From Brevibacillus sedimenti (lineage in GTDB: Bacteria > Bacillota > Bacilli > Brevibacillales > Brevibacillaceae): a stretch of DNA of 64,000 nucleotides. A model generated the notes under the pieces. The model had not been told where the DNA came from, did no database searches, and saw nothing but the letters and a program-made list of their open reading frames with translations. Made by a program: the position numbers and the translations under genes. Positions 38,272-47,391 of the stretch are shown here, in pieces; position 1 is the first letter of the stretch, and each line of letters starts with the position of its first letter. The stretch lies in assembly GCF_020923495.1 (NCBI RefSeq), contig NZ_CP064048.1, positions 1,142,501 to 1,206,500 of the forward strand. Reading direction: 5' to 3'.

Positions 38272-39291
38272 GTGCATGAGGTGTCCAGCACAGATGTGAA
38301 AGTGATCGTACAGGTGTCAGAGGCACCGTTCCCTGACACACTGGCGGGCGAATTGGAGGAAATCGGCATATCCGTCGTGCCGGCCAAAGACCGTAAACAA
38401 GCGGACGGGGCGTGCGGTTTTTTGATCGCAAGAGAGTCGGATACAGGACGGCTGTCGACGAGCCTGGCCGAGTGGGACCGTCCCGGACTGTTGCTCGTAT
38501 ACGGCGACCGGGTTGCGGGCACAGCGGCAGAAGCACTGGCTGCCCGGCATCCCGGCTGGGAAGTTGTCCGTCTGTATCGCTTTGCCGGCGGCGAGCGGGC
38601 GCTGGTCGGCGGTAATCTCCGCAGCCCCTGGACCCGCATCATCAGCCGCCAACTGGCGAAGCATGACGTGGTCGCGATGGTGTGCGGGATGCGCGAAGCG
38701 GAGGAGGTCATCCGCCAGCTGCCGCGGTATCTGGCCTGGAAGGAGCGGTTTTACCTCCGTCTGGGAGAGAGCTGTGACCGGCGCGGCGTCCGTCTGCAAA
38801 CGGTCGCGCGTGCGTTGGGCATGGACAGCCGCATCGGACAGGGTTGGTTGGACCCGCAGCGAATGGAGCGGGCAGCGCTGCGAAGATGGCTGGTCCGCCA
38901 GTGTCGCTTTGTCATGCGAAAGACGAACGTGCGCCGCGTCGCCTTGTGGGGGCCGCCGAGCCTGTGGAAGCAGATGCCGCCAGGCTGGATGGCGGACAAA
39001 GAGGTGCGGCTGTACGTTCCTCGGGACGAGCAAATTCCGAACGGTAAAGGTACCCTGGGGGAGCGGTGCACCACCTGGCAAACAGCGCTTGCCGAAGCCG
39101 ATCTGCTGGTCGTCGCTTCGCCTGACCCCGAACTCATGGAACTCCCCCTGTCCGAGTTGATCAGGCACATGCGCCAACCCATTGTCGTCGATGCCTGCGG
39201 CTGCTTTCCGCTGCCGGAAGCGGAGGCGCTGCAAATGATCTACCGAACCATCGGGGAAAAGACGAACGTTTGGGAATGGAGTGGATTATAA
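38272..39291 (+). CDS. Diverged nucleotide-sugar dehydrogenase-like protein
   Basis: The 339-residue protein resembles UDP-glucose/GDP-mannose dehydrogenase in its middle and C-terminal parts. GMDSRIGQGWLDPQRM stands where the family has D-x-R-I-G-x-x-x-L-x-P-G. The end ALAEADLLVVASPDPELMEL followed by IRHMRQPIVVDACGCFP matches the UDP-binding domain. The catalytic GGSC(F)P-K-D segment and the N-terminal GxGxxG NAD site are not visible, so catalysis is doubtful. The start is uncertain: GTG 38272 is close to GAGGAGG, and GTG 38281 is possible. It sits alone before csfB, without capsule genes. Confidence 0.5.
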   Translation: MHEVSSTDVKVIVQVSEAPFPDTLAGELEEIGISVVPAKDRKQADGACGFLIARESDTGRLSTSLAEWDRPGLLLVYGDRVAGTAAEALAARHPGWEVVRLYRFAGGERALVGGNLRSPWTRIISRQLAKHDVVAMVCGMREAEEVIRQLPRYLAWKERFYLRLGESCDRRGVRLQTVARALGMDSRIGQGWLDPQRMERAALRRWLVRQCRFVMRKTNVRRVALWGPPSLWKQMPPGWMADKEVRLYVPRDEQIPNGKGTLGERCTTWQTALAEADLLVVASPDPELMELPLSELIRHMRQPIVVDACGCFPLPEAEALQMIYRTIGEKTNVWEWSGL

Positions 39292-39339
39292 TGGGGTATA
39301 ATGGTTGGTAGATTGAGGAAAAGGGTAGGCGTTTGTACA

Positions 39340-39516
39340 ATGGAAAGAGTTGCTCAGCGATGTATCGTCTGTGAAGAAGAACGGACGGACGGAATCGCCA
39401 TCTGTGAGCAGTTTATCTGCCAGCAATGCGAACAGGAAATGGTCAACACGGATGTACAGGATAAAAAATACACGTTCTTTATTCATCAGATGCGGCGCAT
39501 CTGGCTCACGGATTAG
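39340..39516 (+). CDS. csfB: Sigma-factor inhibitor CsfB/Gin
   Basis: The 58-residue zinc protein has paired CxxC motifs, CIVCEEERTDGIAI and FICQQCEQEM. The conserved tail is VNTDVQDKKYTFFIHQMRRI. Gin inhibits sigma-G (and sigma-E) during sporulation so that sigma-G does not act early. Position before yaaO-tmk matches B. subtilis. The ATG at 39340 gives the family start; the frame extends to 39301. Two TATAAT-like boxes lie just upstream (39286-39300). Confidence 0.92.
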   Translation: MERVAQRCIVCEEERTDGIAICEQFICQQCEQEMVNTDVQDKKYTFFIHQMRRIWLTD

Positions 39517-39528
39517 ACACGTTCGGCC

Positions 39529-39558
39529 AAAAGGCATCGACACCCCCGATGCCTTTTT
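39529..39558 (+). terminator. csfB terminator
   Basis: Stem AAAAGGCATCG / CGATGCCTTTT with a T-tail. Confidence 0.85.
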
Positions 39559-39615
39559 CCGTTTTGCGGGTGCAAATCGTGTTACAATAAGAGGTACTCT
39601 GAAAAAAGGACGTGA

Positions 39616-41109
39616 ATGACCGTGCGGGAAAGAAGCGCCGACTTCTGGGAGAGGCAGCGGCAGGCACCCTTATACGAACAGTTGGTACGGCACGCCATGC
39701 GCCGTCCCCACCCGTTTCACGTGCCCGGTCACAAGATGGGTCGAAGTTTTGACCATCACGGCAGGGAGCGGTTCGGGCCTGTGCTCGAACTGGACATGAC
39801 GGAGATTACCGGCATGGACGACCTGCATCAGCCGGATGGTGTGATTGCCGAGGCGCAGGCGTTGGCAGCGGAAGCGTTTGGCGCGGAGGAGACGCGTTTT
39901 CTCGTCGGCGGAAGCACGGCGGGCAACATCGCGCTGATCATGACCGTCTGCCGTCCGGGAGACAAGATTCTCGTCCAGCGCAACTGCCACAAATCCGTAT
40001 TTCACGGCATCATCCTGGCCCGGGCAACGCCGGTGTACATCGTGCCGGCGGTGGACCCGGCGACCGGCACTGCCGTCGGACTGCGGCGGGAGGACGTGGA
40101 ACGCGCCCTGCAGGCCCATCCCGATGCCAAAGCGGTTTTTTTGACCAACCCCACCTACTACGGCATGGGGATTGATCTGGCCAAGATGGCGGCGACCGTC
40201 CACCGGTTTGGTGTGCCGCTTCTCGTCGATGAAGCACACGGGGCCCACTTCGGCTTTCATCCTGCGTTTCCCTGTTCGGCCATGCAGAGCGGAGCAGATG
40301 CCGCCGTGCAATCCACCCACAAAATGACCGGAGCGCTCACCATGTCGTCCATGCTGCATATCCAGGGCGAGCGGATCGACCGGGAACGTCTGGCGCGCAA
40401 TCTGGCGATGATCCAGTCGTCCAGCCCGTCCTATCTGCTGATGGCTTCGCTCGACCTGGCGCGCCGTCACCTGGTGATGGAAGCATCCCGGGAGTGGGAA
40501 CGGCTGCTGCTGCAGTTGGACAAGCTTCGCGAACGGCTGGATCGCGTCTCGTGGGTGGAGCTGGCGGGACCAGTGCCAAACAGCGTCTGTGCGACATGGG
40601 ACCCGCTCAAACTGCTGCTGGTGCTGCGCACCGCCGACGCGGACGGCTTTGAACTGATGCGGCTGATGGAAGAACAAGGCATCTATCCCGAACTGGCCGA
40701 GAACGGACTCGTGCTGTTGGCGGCTTCTGCCGGGACCTCAGCGGACGATCTCGACGCACTGGCCAGGCTGCTGGAATCCGTCTCCCCCGAGAGACGATCG
40801 GGAAAAGTGCGTATGGTGGAGCCGGGTGTGGTGGCTTCCAGCTTTTTGCGCGAACAGGCGATGCCGATGCACGCAGCGATAGACGCTCCCTGCGAGACGG
40901 TGGCACTGGAACAGGCGCTTGGCCGGATTGCCGCAGAAATGGTGATCCCCTATCCGCCGGGAATCCCGCTGCTGGTGCCAGGTGAGCGCATTGATGCCGA
41001 TTTGCTGGAGCTTTTGCTGGAGCTTCGCAAGGGACAGACCCGCTTCCACGGGGTGCAGGATGCCCGGCTGCAAACGATACGGGTAATTGATGAAAGACAA
41101 CAAGAGTGA
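39616..41109 (+). CDS. yaaO: PLP-dependent Orn/Lys/Arg decarboxylase
   Basis: The 497-residue fold-type I decarboxylase has the PLP Lys236 in [20 protein letters not shown]. The Asp of [13 protein letters not shown] contacts the pyridine nitrogen, and [11 protein letters not shown] opens the N-terminal part. A C-terminal decarboxylase domain follows. The short form without the wing domain is typical of Gram-positive SpeA/YaaO enzymes. Substrate (Arg or Lys) cannot be read from sequence. AAAGGA lies six bases before the ATG. It overlaps the upstream part of the tmk frame. Confidence 0.93.
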   Translation: MTVRERSADFWERQRQAPLYEQLVRHAMRRPHPFHVPGHKMGRSFDHHGRERFGPVLELDMTEITGMDDLHQPDGVIAEAQALAAEAFGAEETRFLVGGSTAGNIALIMTVCRPGDKILVQRNCHKSVFHGIILARATPVYIVPAVDPATGTAVGLRREDVERALQAHPDAKAVFLTNPTYYGMGIDLAKMAATVHRFGVPLLVDEAHGAHFGFHPAFPCSAMQSGADAAVQSTHKMTGALTMSSMLHIQGERIDRERLARNLAMIQSSSPSYLLMASLDLARRHLVMEASREWERLLLQLDKLRERLDRVSWVELAGPVPNSVCATWDPLKLLLVLRTADADGFELMRLMEEQGIYPELAENGLVLLAASAGTSADDLDALARLLESVSPERRSGKVRMVEPGVVASSFLREQAMPMHAAIDAPCETVALEQALGRIAAEMVIPYPPGIPLLVPGERIDADLLELLLELRKGQTRFHGVQDARLQTIRVIDERQQE

Positions 41110-41122
41110 AAGGAGCATGTGT

Positions 41123-41758
41123 GTGGCTACGAAGGGAACAGGCCGGTTTATTACCGTCGAGGGAGGCGACGGAGCGGGCAAGTCTACCGTCATCGCCCGC
41201 CTCTGCGACGAACTGCGGGCACGGGGACGGGACGTGATCCTTACCCGCGAACCGGGCGGCATCGAGATCGCGGAGAAAATCCGGTCGATCATCCTCGATC
41301 CGGAGCACGTCACCATGGACAAGCGGACGGAGGCACTGCTGTACGCGGCGGCACGGCGGCAGCATTTGGTGGAAAAGGTGCTGCCGGCACTGGCAGCGGG
41401 GAAGCTCGTCTTGTGCGACCGCTTCATCGACAGCAGCCTGGCGTACCAGGGGTATGCACGCGGCCTGGGAATCGACGAAGTGTTTGCCATCAACCGCTTT
41501 GCCGTGGAGGACTGCATGCCGGACCTGACGCTGTTTTTCGACGTGCGGCCAGAAGTAGGCCTGGCCCGCATTAACGCGACCAAGGGGCGGGAGGTAAACC
41601 GGCTCGACATGGAAGACCTGCGGTTCCACGAAAAAGTGCGGGAAGGCTACCGGCTGGTGATGGAACGTTTTCCCGAGCGGTTTGTCGTCATTGACGCGGA
41701 ACAGCCGATGGAGCGCGTCTTTGAAGAGGCGCTGGCTGCGCTGGAGGCGCGTCTGTAA
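41123..41758 (+). CDS. tmk: Thymidylate kinase
   Basis: Phosphorylates dTMP to dTDP. The 211-residue protein has the P-loop [19 protein letters not shown], the DR(Y/F) motif [20 protein letters not shown], and the LID segment. The frame is open from 41087, but the GTG at 41123 has AAGGAG seven bases upstream; the ATG at 41117 is too close. Confidence 0.95.
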   Translation: MATKGTGRFITVEGGDGAGKSTVIARLCDELRARGRDVILTREPGGIEIAEKIRSIILDPEHVTMDKRTEALLYAAARRQHLVEKVLPALAAGKLVLCDRFIDSSLAYQGYARGLGIDEVFAINRFAVEDCMPDLTLFFDVRPEVGLARINATKGREVNRLDMEDLRFHEKVREGYRLVMERFPERFVVIDAEQPMERVFEEALAALEARL

Positions 41759-41898
41759 GGTTTAGGTACCGTCCGGGTACGTACATGCTGTATACTATGA
41801 TTAAGAAGAATATCGTTACACCGTCCAGCCTTCCTTCATACAATGAAGAAAGACAGGTACCCCCAGATACCATATGCGTGCGGAAAGGGTGAGAGCCG

Positions 41899-42228
41899 AT
41901 GAAGATGGTGGTTGCTGTTGTTCAGGACAAAGACAGTGGTCGTCTGTCGCAGCAGTTGGTGAAAAAAGGATTTCGCGCTACAAAGCTGGCCAGTACGGGA
42001 AGCTTTCTACGTGCCGGCAACACGACGTTTTTGATCGGAACGAGCGACGAAAACGTGCCGGAAGTGATCGAGATCATTCAGCAGCACTGCAAGTCCCGCA
42101 AACAGATGGTCACACCTGTCTCGCCGTTGAGCAATGCCGTCGATTCGTTTATGCCGTATCCGCTCGAGGTGCAGGTGGGCGGTGCCGCCGTGTTTGTGCT
42201 GGACGTCGAGCAATTCCATTCGTTCTAG
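41899..42228 (+). CDS. darA: Cyclic-di-AMP receptor DarA (PII-like)
   Basis: The 109-residue PII-like protein starts MKMVVAVVQDKDSGRLSQQL. The ligand-binding segment is RATKLASTGSFLRAGNTTFL. DarA trimers bind c-di-AMP; the downstream partner is not established. AAAGGGTGAG precedes the ATG. The 140 bases between tmk and darA contain TATACT (about 41791) as a possible -10. Confidence 0.93.
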   Translation: MKMVVAVVQDKDSGRLSQQLVKKGFRATKLASTGSFLRAGNTTFLIGTSDENVPEVIEIIQQHCKSRKQMVTPVSPLSNAVDSFMPYPLEVQVGGAAVFVLDVEQFHSF

Positions 42229-42318
42229 GCGTCAGATGGAGAGCCCCCTCCTTTTTCAGCCTGCTTTCGTTTATACTGTAAGGAAGAAACACGATCGGAC
42301 AGGGACGGAGGGAGCGGC

Positions 42319-42765
42319 ATGAAAATCGGAGAAGGGCTTAGGCCAAAGGTAGATCTGCTCAAAGCGGCCGACATGCGCAAAGGGCCGCAGGTGGAAAAGG
42401 CGAATTTCGGGGAATTGATCAAAGGCGAAGACCAACGCATGTCGCAGGAGCGGCTGACCCGGCTTTTGCAGGACATAGACAAACAGGGACAGATTCTGGC
42501 CCGTTCCCGCTCCATCCGCGACTTTTACCATTATAAAAATCTGGTCAAGCAGTTTATGGAAGAGGCCGTCAAGCACGGCATCGCGCTGGACGACAGACGG
42601 GGTGTAAACCGCCGGGGTCGCAGCCGGCTGTACAAGATTGTCAAGGAAGTGGACGCGGAACTGCTCAAGCTTGCCGACGAACTGTTGAGCGATCAGGCGC
42701 CAATGATCGACCTGTTGGCCCGCATCGGCGAAATTCGCGGCATGCTGATCAACTTGTACTTTTAG
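42319..42765 (+). CDS. yaaR: YaaR family protein (DUF327)
   Basis: The 148-residue, mainly helical protein contains LTRLLQDIDKQGQILARSRS, then IRDFYHYKNLVKQFMEEAVK and RGRSRLYKIVKEVDAELLKL, the DUF327 pattern. Function is unknown. It is always found between darA and holB. It ends ten bases before holB. Confidence 0.9.
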   Translation: MKIGEGLRPKVDLLKAADMRKGPQVEKANFGELIKGEDQRMSQERLTRLLQDIDKQGQILARSRSIRDFYHYKNLVKQFMEEAVKHGIALDDRRGVNRRGRSRLYKIVKEVDAELLKLADELLSDQAPMIDLLARIGEIRGMLINLYF

Positions 42766-42775
42766 GTGGAACAAG

Positions 42776-43756
42776 ATGACATGGGAGATGTTTGCGCAGC
42801 AGCCGCGTGCAGCGGAACTGCTGCATCATAGTCTGCAAAACGGGCGGCTGGCGCACGCCTACCTGTTCGCCGGCCCCAAAGGTGCAGGAAAAAAACGGAT
42901 GGCCCTGCATGTGGCGAAGTCTCTTTTTTGTCCAGAAAGGGAGGCGGACGCCTGCGGGGCCTGTCTCACATGCAGGCGCATCGAGGCAGGCAACCATCCC
43001 GACGTGCTGTTGATCGAGCCGGACGGGGCCTCGATCAAGATCGACCAGATCCGTGCCTTGCAAAAGGAAATGGCGATGCGGGCGGTGGAATCGACCCACA
43101 AAGTGTACATCGTCGAGCACGTGGACAGGATGACCGTCCAGGCTGCCAACAGTCTGCTCAAGTTTTTGGAAGAACCGCCGGCTGGAGTGGTCGCGCTGCT
43201 TTTGACGGAACACAGTCACGCCATGCTGCCGACCATTCTGTCGCGCTGCCAGATTGTCTCGTTTACGCCGCTGTCCGCAGACGTCATCGCCGAGCAGCTG
43301 CAAACAGAAGGCGTGCCGGCCGGGATCGCTCGGGCAGCTTCCTATATCACGACAAATCTGGAAGAAGCTCGTGCGCTCAGCCAGGCAGATTGGTTTGCAC
43401 AGCTGAGAAATGTAGTGATACAATTGGTGCAGGAGTGCAAACAGCGCAATGCTGCTGCACTCTATACCATTCATGATTTGTTGCAAAAAAGCGACAAAAT
43501 AAAGGAGGAACTGCCCCTCTTTTTGGATTTGCTCATCCTTTGGCTGCGCGATATCCTGTACGTGCAAGTAGACAGGCATGCCCATCTCATCAACAGCGAC
43601 CAACAGGATGTGCTGCAAGGACAAGCCCTGGTCTGGACGAAATCCGAGCTCTTGCATGGGATCGATCTGGTCATGGAAACGAAAAATCGGATAGAGCGAA
43701 ACGCCAACGCACAGTTGGCCCTTGAGCGGTTGGTTCTTCAAATCCAGGAGGGATAA
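42776..43756 (+). CDS. holB: DNA polymerase III delta' subunit
   Basis: The 326-residue clamp-loader subunit has a P-loop-like FAGPKGAGKKRMALHVAKSL, a zinc module (CPEREADACGACLTC) and sensor segment LLKFLEEPPAGVVALLLTEH. SRC motif (ILSRCQIVSF) follows; it supplies the arginine finger to the neighbouring gamma/tau subunit. It belongs to one operon with ricT three bases downstream. Confidence 0.94.
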   Translation: MTWEMFAQQPRAAELLHHSLQNGRLAHAYLFAGPKGAGKKRMALHVAKSLFCPEREADACGACLTCRRIEAGNHPDVLLIEPDGASIKIDQIRALQKEMAMRAVESTHKVYIVEHVDRMTVQAANSLLKFLEEPPAGVVALLLTEHSHAMLPTILSRCQIVSFTPLSADVIAEQLQTEGVPAGIARAASYITTNLEEARALSQADWFAQLRNVVIQLVQECKQRNAAALYTIHDLLQKSDKIKEELPLFLDLLILWLRDILYVQVDRHAHLINSDQQDVLQGQALVWTKSELLHGIDLVMETKNRIERNANAQLALERLVLQIQEG

Positions 43757-43759
43757 CCT

Positions 43760-44575
43760 TTGTACGAGGTTGTGGGCGTCCGCTTTAAAAAAGCGGGCAA
43801 AATATATTACTTCGACCCCGACCGACTGCCGATCGAAAAGGATTCGCATGTCATCGTGGAAACCGCGAGAGGGGTCGAATACGGCAAAGTGGTGATCGGC
43901 CGCAAGCAAGTGGCCGATAAGGATGTCGTACTGCCGCTGAAGAAGGTAATCCGGATGGCGAACGAGCGGGATGCCAAGCAGGTGGAGGAGAACAAACAGG
44001 CTGCCAAGAACGCGTTTTCCATCTGTCAGACCAAAATCAAGGAACACAATCTGGAGATGAAGCTGGTCGACGTGGAATACACGTTTGACCGCAACAAAAT
44101 CATCTTTTATTTTACTGCGGATGGGCGGGTGGATTTCCGCGAACTGGTCAAGGACCTGGCCTCTGTCTTCCGCACTCGTATCGAACTGCGCCAGATCGGC
44201 GTGCGCGACGAAGCGAAAATGCTGGGCGGCATCGGCCCGTGCGGACGGCTGCTCTGCTGCTCTACGTTTTTGGGCGACTTCGAGCCGGTGTCGATCAAGA
44301 TGGCAAAAGACCAAAACCTTTCGCTGAATCCGGCCAAAATCTCCGGTCTCTGCGGCCGGTTGATGTGCTGCTTGAAATACGAAAACGACAACTACGAAAG
44401 CACCCGGGATGAAATGCCGGACATTGGCGCGATGGTAACCACGCCGATGGGCGAGGGGCGTGTCGTTTCCGTCAACGTGCTCGACCAGTCCGTTCAGGTA
44501 GAGCTTTTGGAAAACAAGCACACCATCGAATTTGCGCTCGATGAGATTGTCGTAGGTCATCCGACGTTTGACTGA
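43760..44575 (+). CDS. ricT: RicT (YaaT), PSP1-domain protein
   Basis: The 271-residue protein has the PSP1 core PCGRLLCCSTFLGDF and ISGLCGRLMCCLKYENDNY. These cysteines help bind the [4Fe-4S] clusters of the RicA-RicF-RicT complex. That complex promotes RNase Y-dependent mRNA processing and, through Spo0A phosphorylation, sporulation and competence. The TTG start follows AGGAGGG at seven bases. RicA and RicF are not in this window. Confidence 0.95.
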   Translation: MYEVVGVRFKKAGKIYYFDPDRLPIEKDSHVIVETARGVEYGKVVIGRKQVADKDVVLPLKKVIRMANERDAKQVEENKQAAKNAFSICQTKIKEHNLEMKLVDVEYTFDRNKIIFYFTADGRVDFRELVKDLASVFRTRIELRQIGVRDEAKMLGGIGPCGRLLCCSTFLGDFEPVSIKMAKDQNLSLNPAKISGLCGRLMCCLKYENDNYESTRDEMPDIGAMVTTPMGEGRVVSVNVLDQSVQVELLENKHTIEFALDEIVVGHPTFD

Positions 44576-44624
44576 CGAGAGGACAGAGCAGGTTAGATTT
44601 GGGTAGCGGGGATGAGGTGAGCAA

Positions 44625-44990
44625 GTGGACAAACGGGAAATCTTCGTCAAGATGGCCAGCATCGAGGAACGAATTGGCGATCTGTATCGGGAAATTGGCG
44701 AACTGAAAGACGTCATTGTTGTCTTGATGGAGGAAAACGCCCAATTACTCGTGGAGAACCAACACCTTCGCAATCGGCTGGACAAGAAGCCAGCCAGTCC
44801 GCCGCCGAAACAAAAAGAAACACACAAGCAGGAAACCGCCAAAAAGAAAGTGGTCGGAGAAGGCTATGACAATCTGGCGCGGCTGTATGCGGAAGGTTTT
44901 CACATTTGCAACGTTCATTTCGGCAGCTTGCGCAAAGAAGGAGATTGCTTGTTCTGCCTCTCCTTCCTCAGCGGTGGTGTTCACAAATAA
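44625..44990 (+). CDS. yabA: Replication initiation control protein YabA
   Basis: The 121-residue protein has an N-terminal leucine-zipper tetramer ([20 protein letters not shown]) and a variable linker ([15 protein letters not shown]). The C-terminal zinc domain is [20 protein letters not shown]. It binds DnaA and DnaN to restrain re-initiation. The start is GTG after GAGGTGAG. A terminator follows 23 bases later. Confidence 0.95.
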   Translation: MDKREIFVKMASIEERIGDLYREIGELKDVIVVLMEENAQLLVENQHLRNRLDKKPASPPPKQKETHKQETAKKKVVGEGYDNLARLYAEGFHICNVHFGSLRKEGDCLFCLSFLSGGVHK

Positions 44991-45012
44991 CAGGATACAC
45001 GGCCTGTACCGA

Positions 45013-45044
45013 AGCGACCTGAGCATTGCGGCAGGTCGCTTTTT
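45013..45044 (+). terminator. yabA terminator
   Basis: Stem AGCGACCTG / CAGGTCGCT plus four T. Confidence 0.8.
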
Positions 45045-45104
45045 GCAGACAACGGGCAGAGGCCGTTTGAGACTGATAGTGAAAAAAGGAGTTTGGAACA
45101 ACGG

Positions 45105-45872
45105 ATGCAACCGGAAATCAACGTGCCGCTCTACGAGACGGAGCGCATTGACGACCTGCTCACCCATGAGATGAAAATCATCCAAAGCCGTGAAGTGTTT
45201 TGCTTTTCCATGGATGCGGTGCTGCTGGCCCGCTTTGCATCGGTGCCCAAACGGGGACGGGTGCTCGACATGTGCACGGGCAACGGCGCCATCCCGCTGA
45301 TCATGACGACGCGGTCGCCGGAAGCCGTATTTGAAGGCATCGAAATCCAGGAGCGGCTGTATGACATGGCCAGTCGAAACGTCAAGCTGAACAGGCTGGA
45401 ATCGCGCATTACGATGCACCACGGCGATGTGAAGGACGCCGTGCAGTTGTTCGGGCACGGCAAGTTTGACCTGATTACCTGCAATCCGCCGTACATGCCG
45501 GCCACCAGCGGCGAGAAAAACGTCAGCGAACATTTTGCCATCGCTCGCCACGAAATCTTGCTGTCGCTGGAAGACGTCATTCGGGTGGGCAGCCAATTGC
45601 TGAAAAACGGCGGGAAAATCGCCCTGGTGCACCGCTCGACGCGACTGGTGGACATTATCACACTGATGCGCCAGTACGGTATCGAGCCCAAACGGATGCG
45701 GCTGGTCTACCCGCGCCGCGACGCTGAGCCCAACATGCTGCTGATCGAGGGAATGCGCAACGGCAGACCGGAACTACGCATTCAGCCGCCGTTGATTGTC
45801 TACGAAAACGGAGAGGAATACTGTGAAGAACTGCAGGAAATCTATTTCGGAAAGCGAGATTCCCTCGCATAA
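45105..45872 (+). CDS. yabB: tRNA1(Val) A37 N6-methyltransferase family (YabB/TrmN6)
   Basis: The 255-residue Rossmann methyltransferase has SAM motif I VLDMCTGNGAIPLIM and motif IV LITCNPPYMPATSGEKN, the NPPY of N6-adenine methylases. The start is uncertain: the ATG at 45105 is 13 bases after AAGGAG, and a TTG at 45093 is one base after it. Its 3' end overlaps yazA by 50 bases. Confidence 0.9.
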   Translation: MQPEINVPLYETERIDDLLTHEMKIIQSREVFCFSMDAVLLARFASVPKRGRVLDMCTGNGAIPLIMTTRSPEAVFEGIEIQERLYDMASRNVKLNRLESRITMHHGDVKDAVQLFGHGKFDLITCNPPYMPATSGEKNVSEHFAIARHEILLSLEDVIRVGSQLLKNGGKIALVHRSTRLVDIITLMRQYGIEPKRMRLVYPRRDAEPNMLLIEGMRNGRPELRIQPPLIVYENGEEYCEELQEIYFGKRDSLA

Positions 45873-46128
45873 AAGCCACTTTGTCTACATCCTGCGCTGC
45901 GTGGACGGGACCTATTACACCGGGTATGCCACGGAATTGGCCCGCCGCATCCGGGAGCACAATGAGGGCAGAGGGGCCAAGTACACGCGGGGCCGAGGGC
46001 CGGTGGAGCTGATGTATTGGGAAGAAGGAACGGACCGCTCGTGGGGAATCAGGCGGGAGGAAGCGATCAAACGCCTGACCCGCTCGCAAAAGGAAGAACT
46101 GATCGAGGAAGGTGGTCGTACGTCATGA
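45823..46128 (+). CDS. yazA: GIY-YIG domain nuclease-like protein YazA
   Basis: The 101-residue protein has the GIY-YIG core FVYILRCVDGTYYTGYATEL and the catalytic Arg region RRIREHNEGRGAKYTRGRGP. Members are small and of unknown biological role. The GTG at 45823 has GGAGAGG six bases upstream. It overlaps yabB by 50 bases and rsmI by four (ATGA), giving a tightly coupled trio. Confidence 0.9.
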   Translation: MKNCRKSISESEIPSHKSHFVYILRCVDGTYYTGYATELARRIREHNEGRGAKYTRGRGPVELMYWEEGTDRSWGIRREEAIKRLTRSQKEELIEEGGRTS

Positions 46129-47009
46129 ACGTCCAGCGCAGTTTCACCGACGAACATACAGGGGTCCTCTACCTGGTGGCCACGCCCATCGGCAACCTGG
46201 ACGACATCACGGTTCGCTGTCTGGAAACGCTGCGGACTGTCGATGTGATCGCCTGCGAAGACACCCGGCAAACCCGCAAGCTGCTGAACCATTTTCAGAT
46301 TGAGAAGCGGACGGTCAGCTACCACGAGCACAACAAGGAGGCCAGCGGCAGCGGTCTCTTGCAATGGCTGGCGGAAGGAAAGCGGATTGCTCTGGTGAGT
46401 GACGCCGGACTGCCCGCCATCTCCGACCCGGGGGCCGATCTGGTGCGGGATGCTGTGGCGGCCGGCTTTCCCGTAATTCCTGTCCCCGGCGCAAACGCCG
46501 CGCTGACCGCGCTGATTGCTTCCGGCCTGCCGACAGACCGCTTCGTGTTTTGCGGTTTTTTGCCGCGCGAGAACAAAGCGCGCCGGGAAGAACTGCAGCG
46601 GTTGGAGCGCTATCCGGAGACGCTGCTGTTTTACGAAGCGCCCCATCGTATCGTGAAAACGCTCCAGGCCATCCGGGAAGCCTGGGGCGATCGCCGTGCC
46701 GTGCTGGCGCGGGAATTGACCAAGCGCTACGAAGAGTTTGCCCGCGGCACGCTGGGCGATCTGATTGACTTGCTGGCGGCGGGGGAGGCGCGAGGCGAGT
46801 ACTGCTTGATCGTGGAAGGATACCGCGGCGAGCCGGTCGTTCCGGAAGAAGAAGCGGCCTGGTGGCAGCCGCTTGACATCCGGGAGCATGTCGACCGCTA
46901 CTGCGAGCAAGGCATGAGCAAAAAGGAAGCGATCAAACAGGCAGCAGAGGATCGCGGCCTGTCAAAGCGGGACGTCTACAATGAATACCACCGCGATCCG
47001 CAAGCGTGA
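46125..47009 (+). CDS. rsmI: 16S rRNA C1402 2'-O-methyltransferase
   Basis: The 294-residue tetrapyrrole-methylase-fold protein contains LYLVATPIGNLDDITVRCLE, CEDTRQTRKLLNHF, SDAGLPAISDPGADLVRDAV and IPVPGANAALTALIASGL. It methylates the ribose of C1402 in the decoding centre. The ATG overlaps the yazA stop. Its terminator has been split by element copy 2. Confidence 0.95.
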   Translation: MNVQRSFTDEHTGVLYLVATPIGNLDDITVRCLETLRTVDVIACEDTRQTRKLLNHFQIEKRTVSYHEHNKEASGSGLLQWLAEGKRIALVSDAGLPAISDPGADLVRDAVAAGFPVIPVPGANAALTALIASGLPTDRFVFCGFLPRENKARREELQRLERYPETLLFYEAPHRIVKTLQAIREAWGDRRAVLARELTKRYEEFARGTLGDLIDLLAAGEARGEYCLIVEGYRGEPVVPEEEAAWWQPLDIREHVDRYCEQGMSKKEAIKQAAEDRGLSKRDVYNEYHRDPQA

Positions 47010-47021
47010 TCGCACGCATGA

Positions 47022-47051
47022 AAAAAGGCCGGGGGGTCATCCCCGACCTTT
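47022..47051 (+). repeat. Left target duplication (rsmI terminator hairpin), element copy 2
   Basis: A 30-base stem-loop with arms AAAGGCCGGGG and CCCCGACCTTT. It differs from 47392-47421 at two positions, one of which breaks a stem pair, so this copy is decaying. Confidence 0.8.
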
Positions 47052-47391
47052 CAGCGTGTAGACAAAGTCCGTGGCGCATGGGTGATCGGGCCCGCTCGCT
47101 CTCTTGACGACCAGCAAAGAAGTGGAAGATGTCCGCTCAAAAACGCGACGCGGGCAGGGGGCAAACATCTGGGTATTTCAATGAAGTGAGACTTGTGCCC
47201 CCTGTTTTTTCCCGCGTCTTTCGTTTTTCCGCTGAGCAGGTCGTCAAAGGAGCTCGCTTGGCCCATCACTCCATGCCTGTACTTTATCTCCACCTTCGGT
47301 TGATCAATATGCAGGCCTTTCGGCCTGACAATGATGGAATGGTTTCCTTGCGGAATCTCATTAATAACGAAGTACATTTTGTCTTCAGTCT
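47052..47391 (+). mobile_element. 340-bp palindromic non-autonomous element, copy 2
   Basis: It starts CAGCGTGTAGACAAAG and ends GTCTTCAGTCT, the same inverted ends as copy 1 (14727-15064). The outer arm ATGGGTGAT...ATCACTCCAT, the middle arm TTGACGACC...GGTCGTCAA and the inner arms AAAAACG...CGTTTTT and GACGCGGG...CCCGCGTC give a nearly continuous hairpin over about 47075-47280. The 3' part folds separately (TGTACTT...AAGTACA enclosing CAGGCCTTTCGGCCTG and GGTTTCC/GGAATC). There is no conserved open frame. Confidence 0.75.

Noticed and set aside
38097-38279. A 60-codon frame before the dehydrogenase-like gene
   Set aside because: No ribosome site, and the composition fits GC-rich non-coding sequence.
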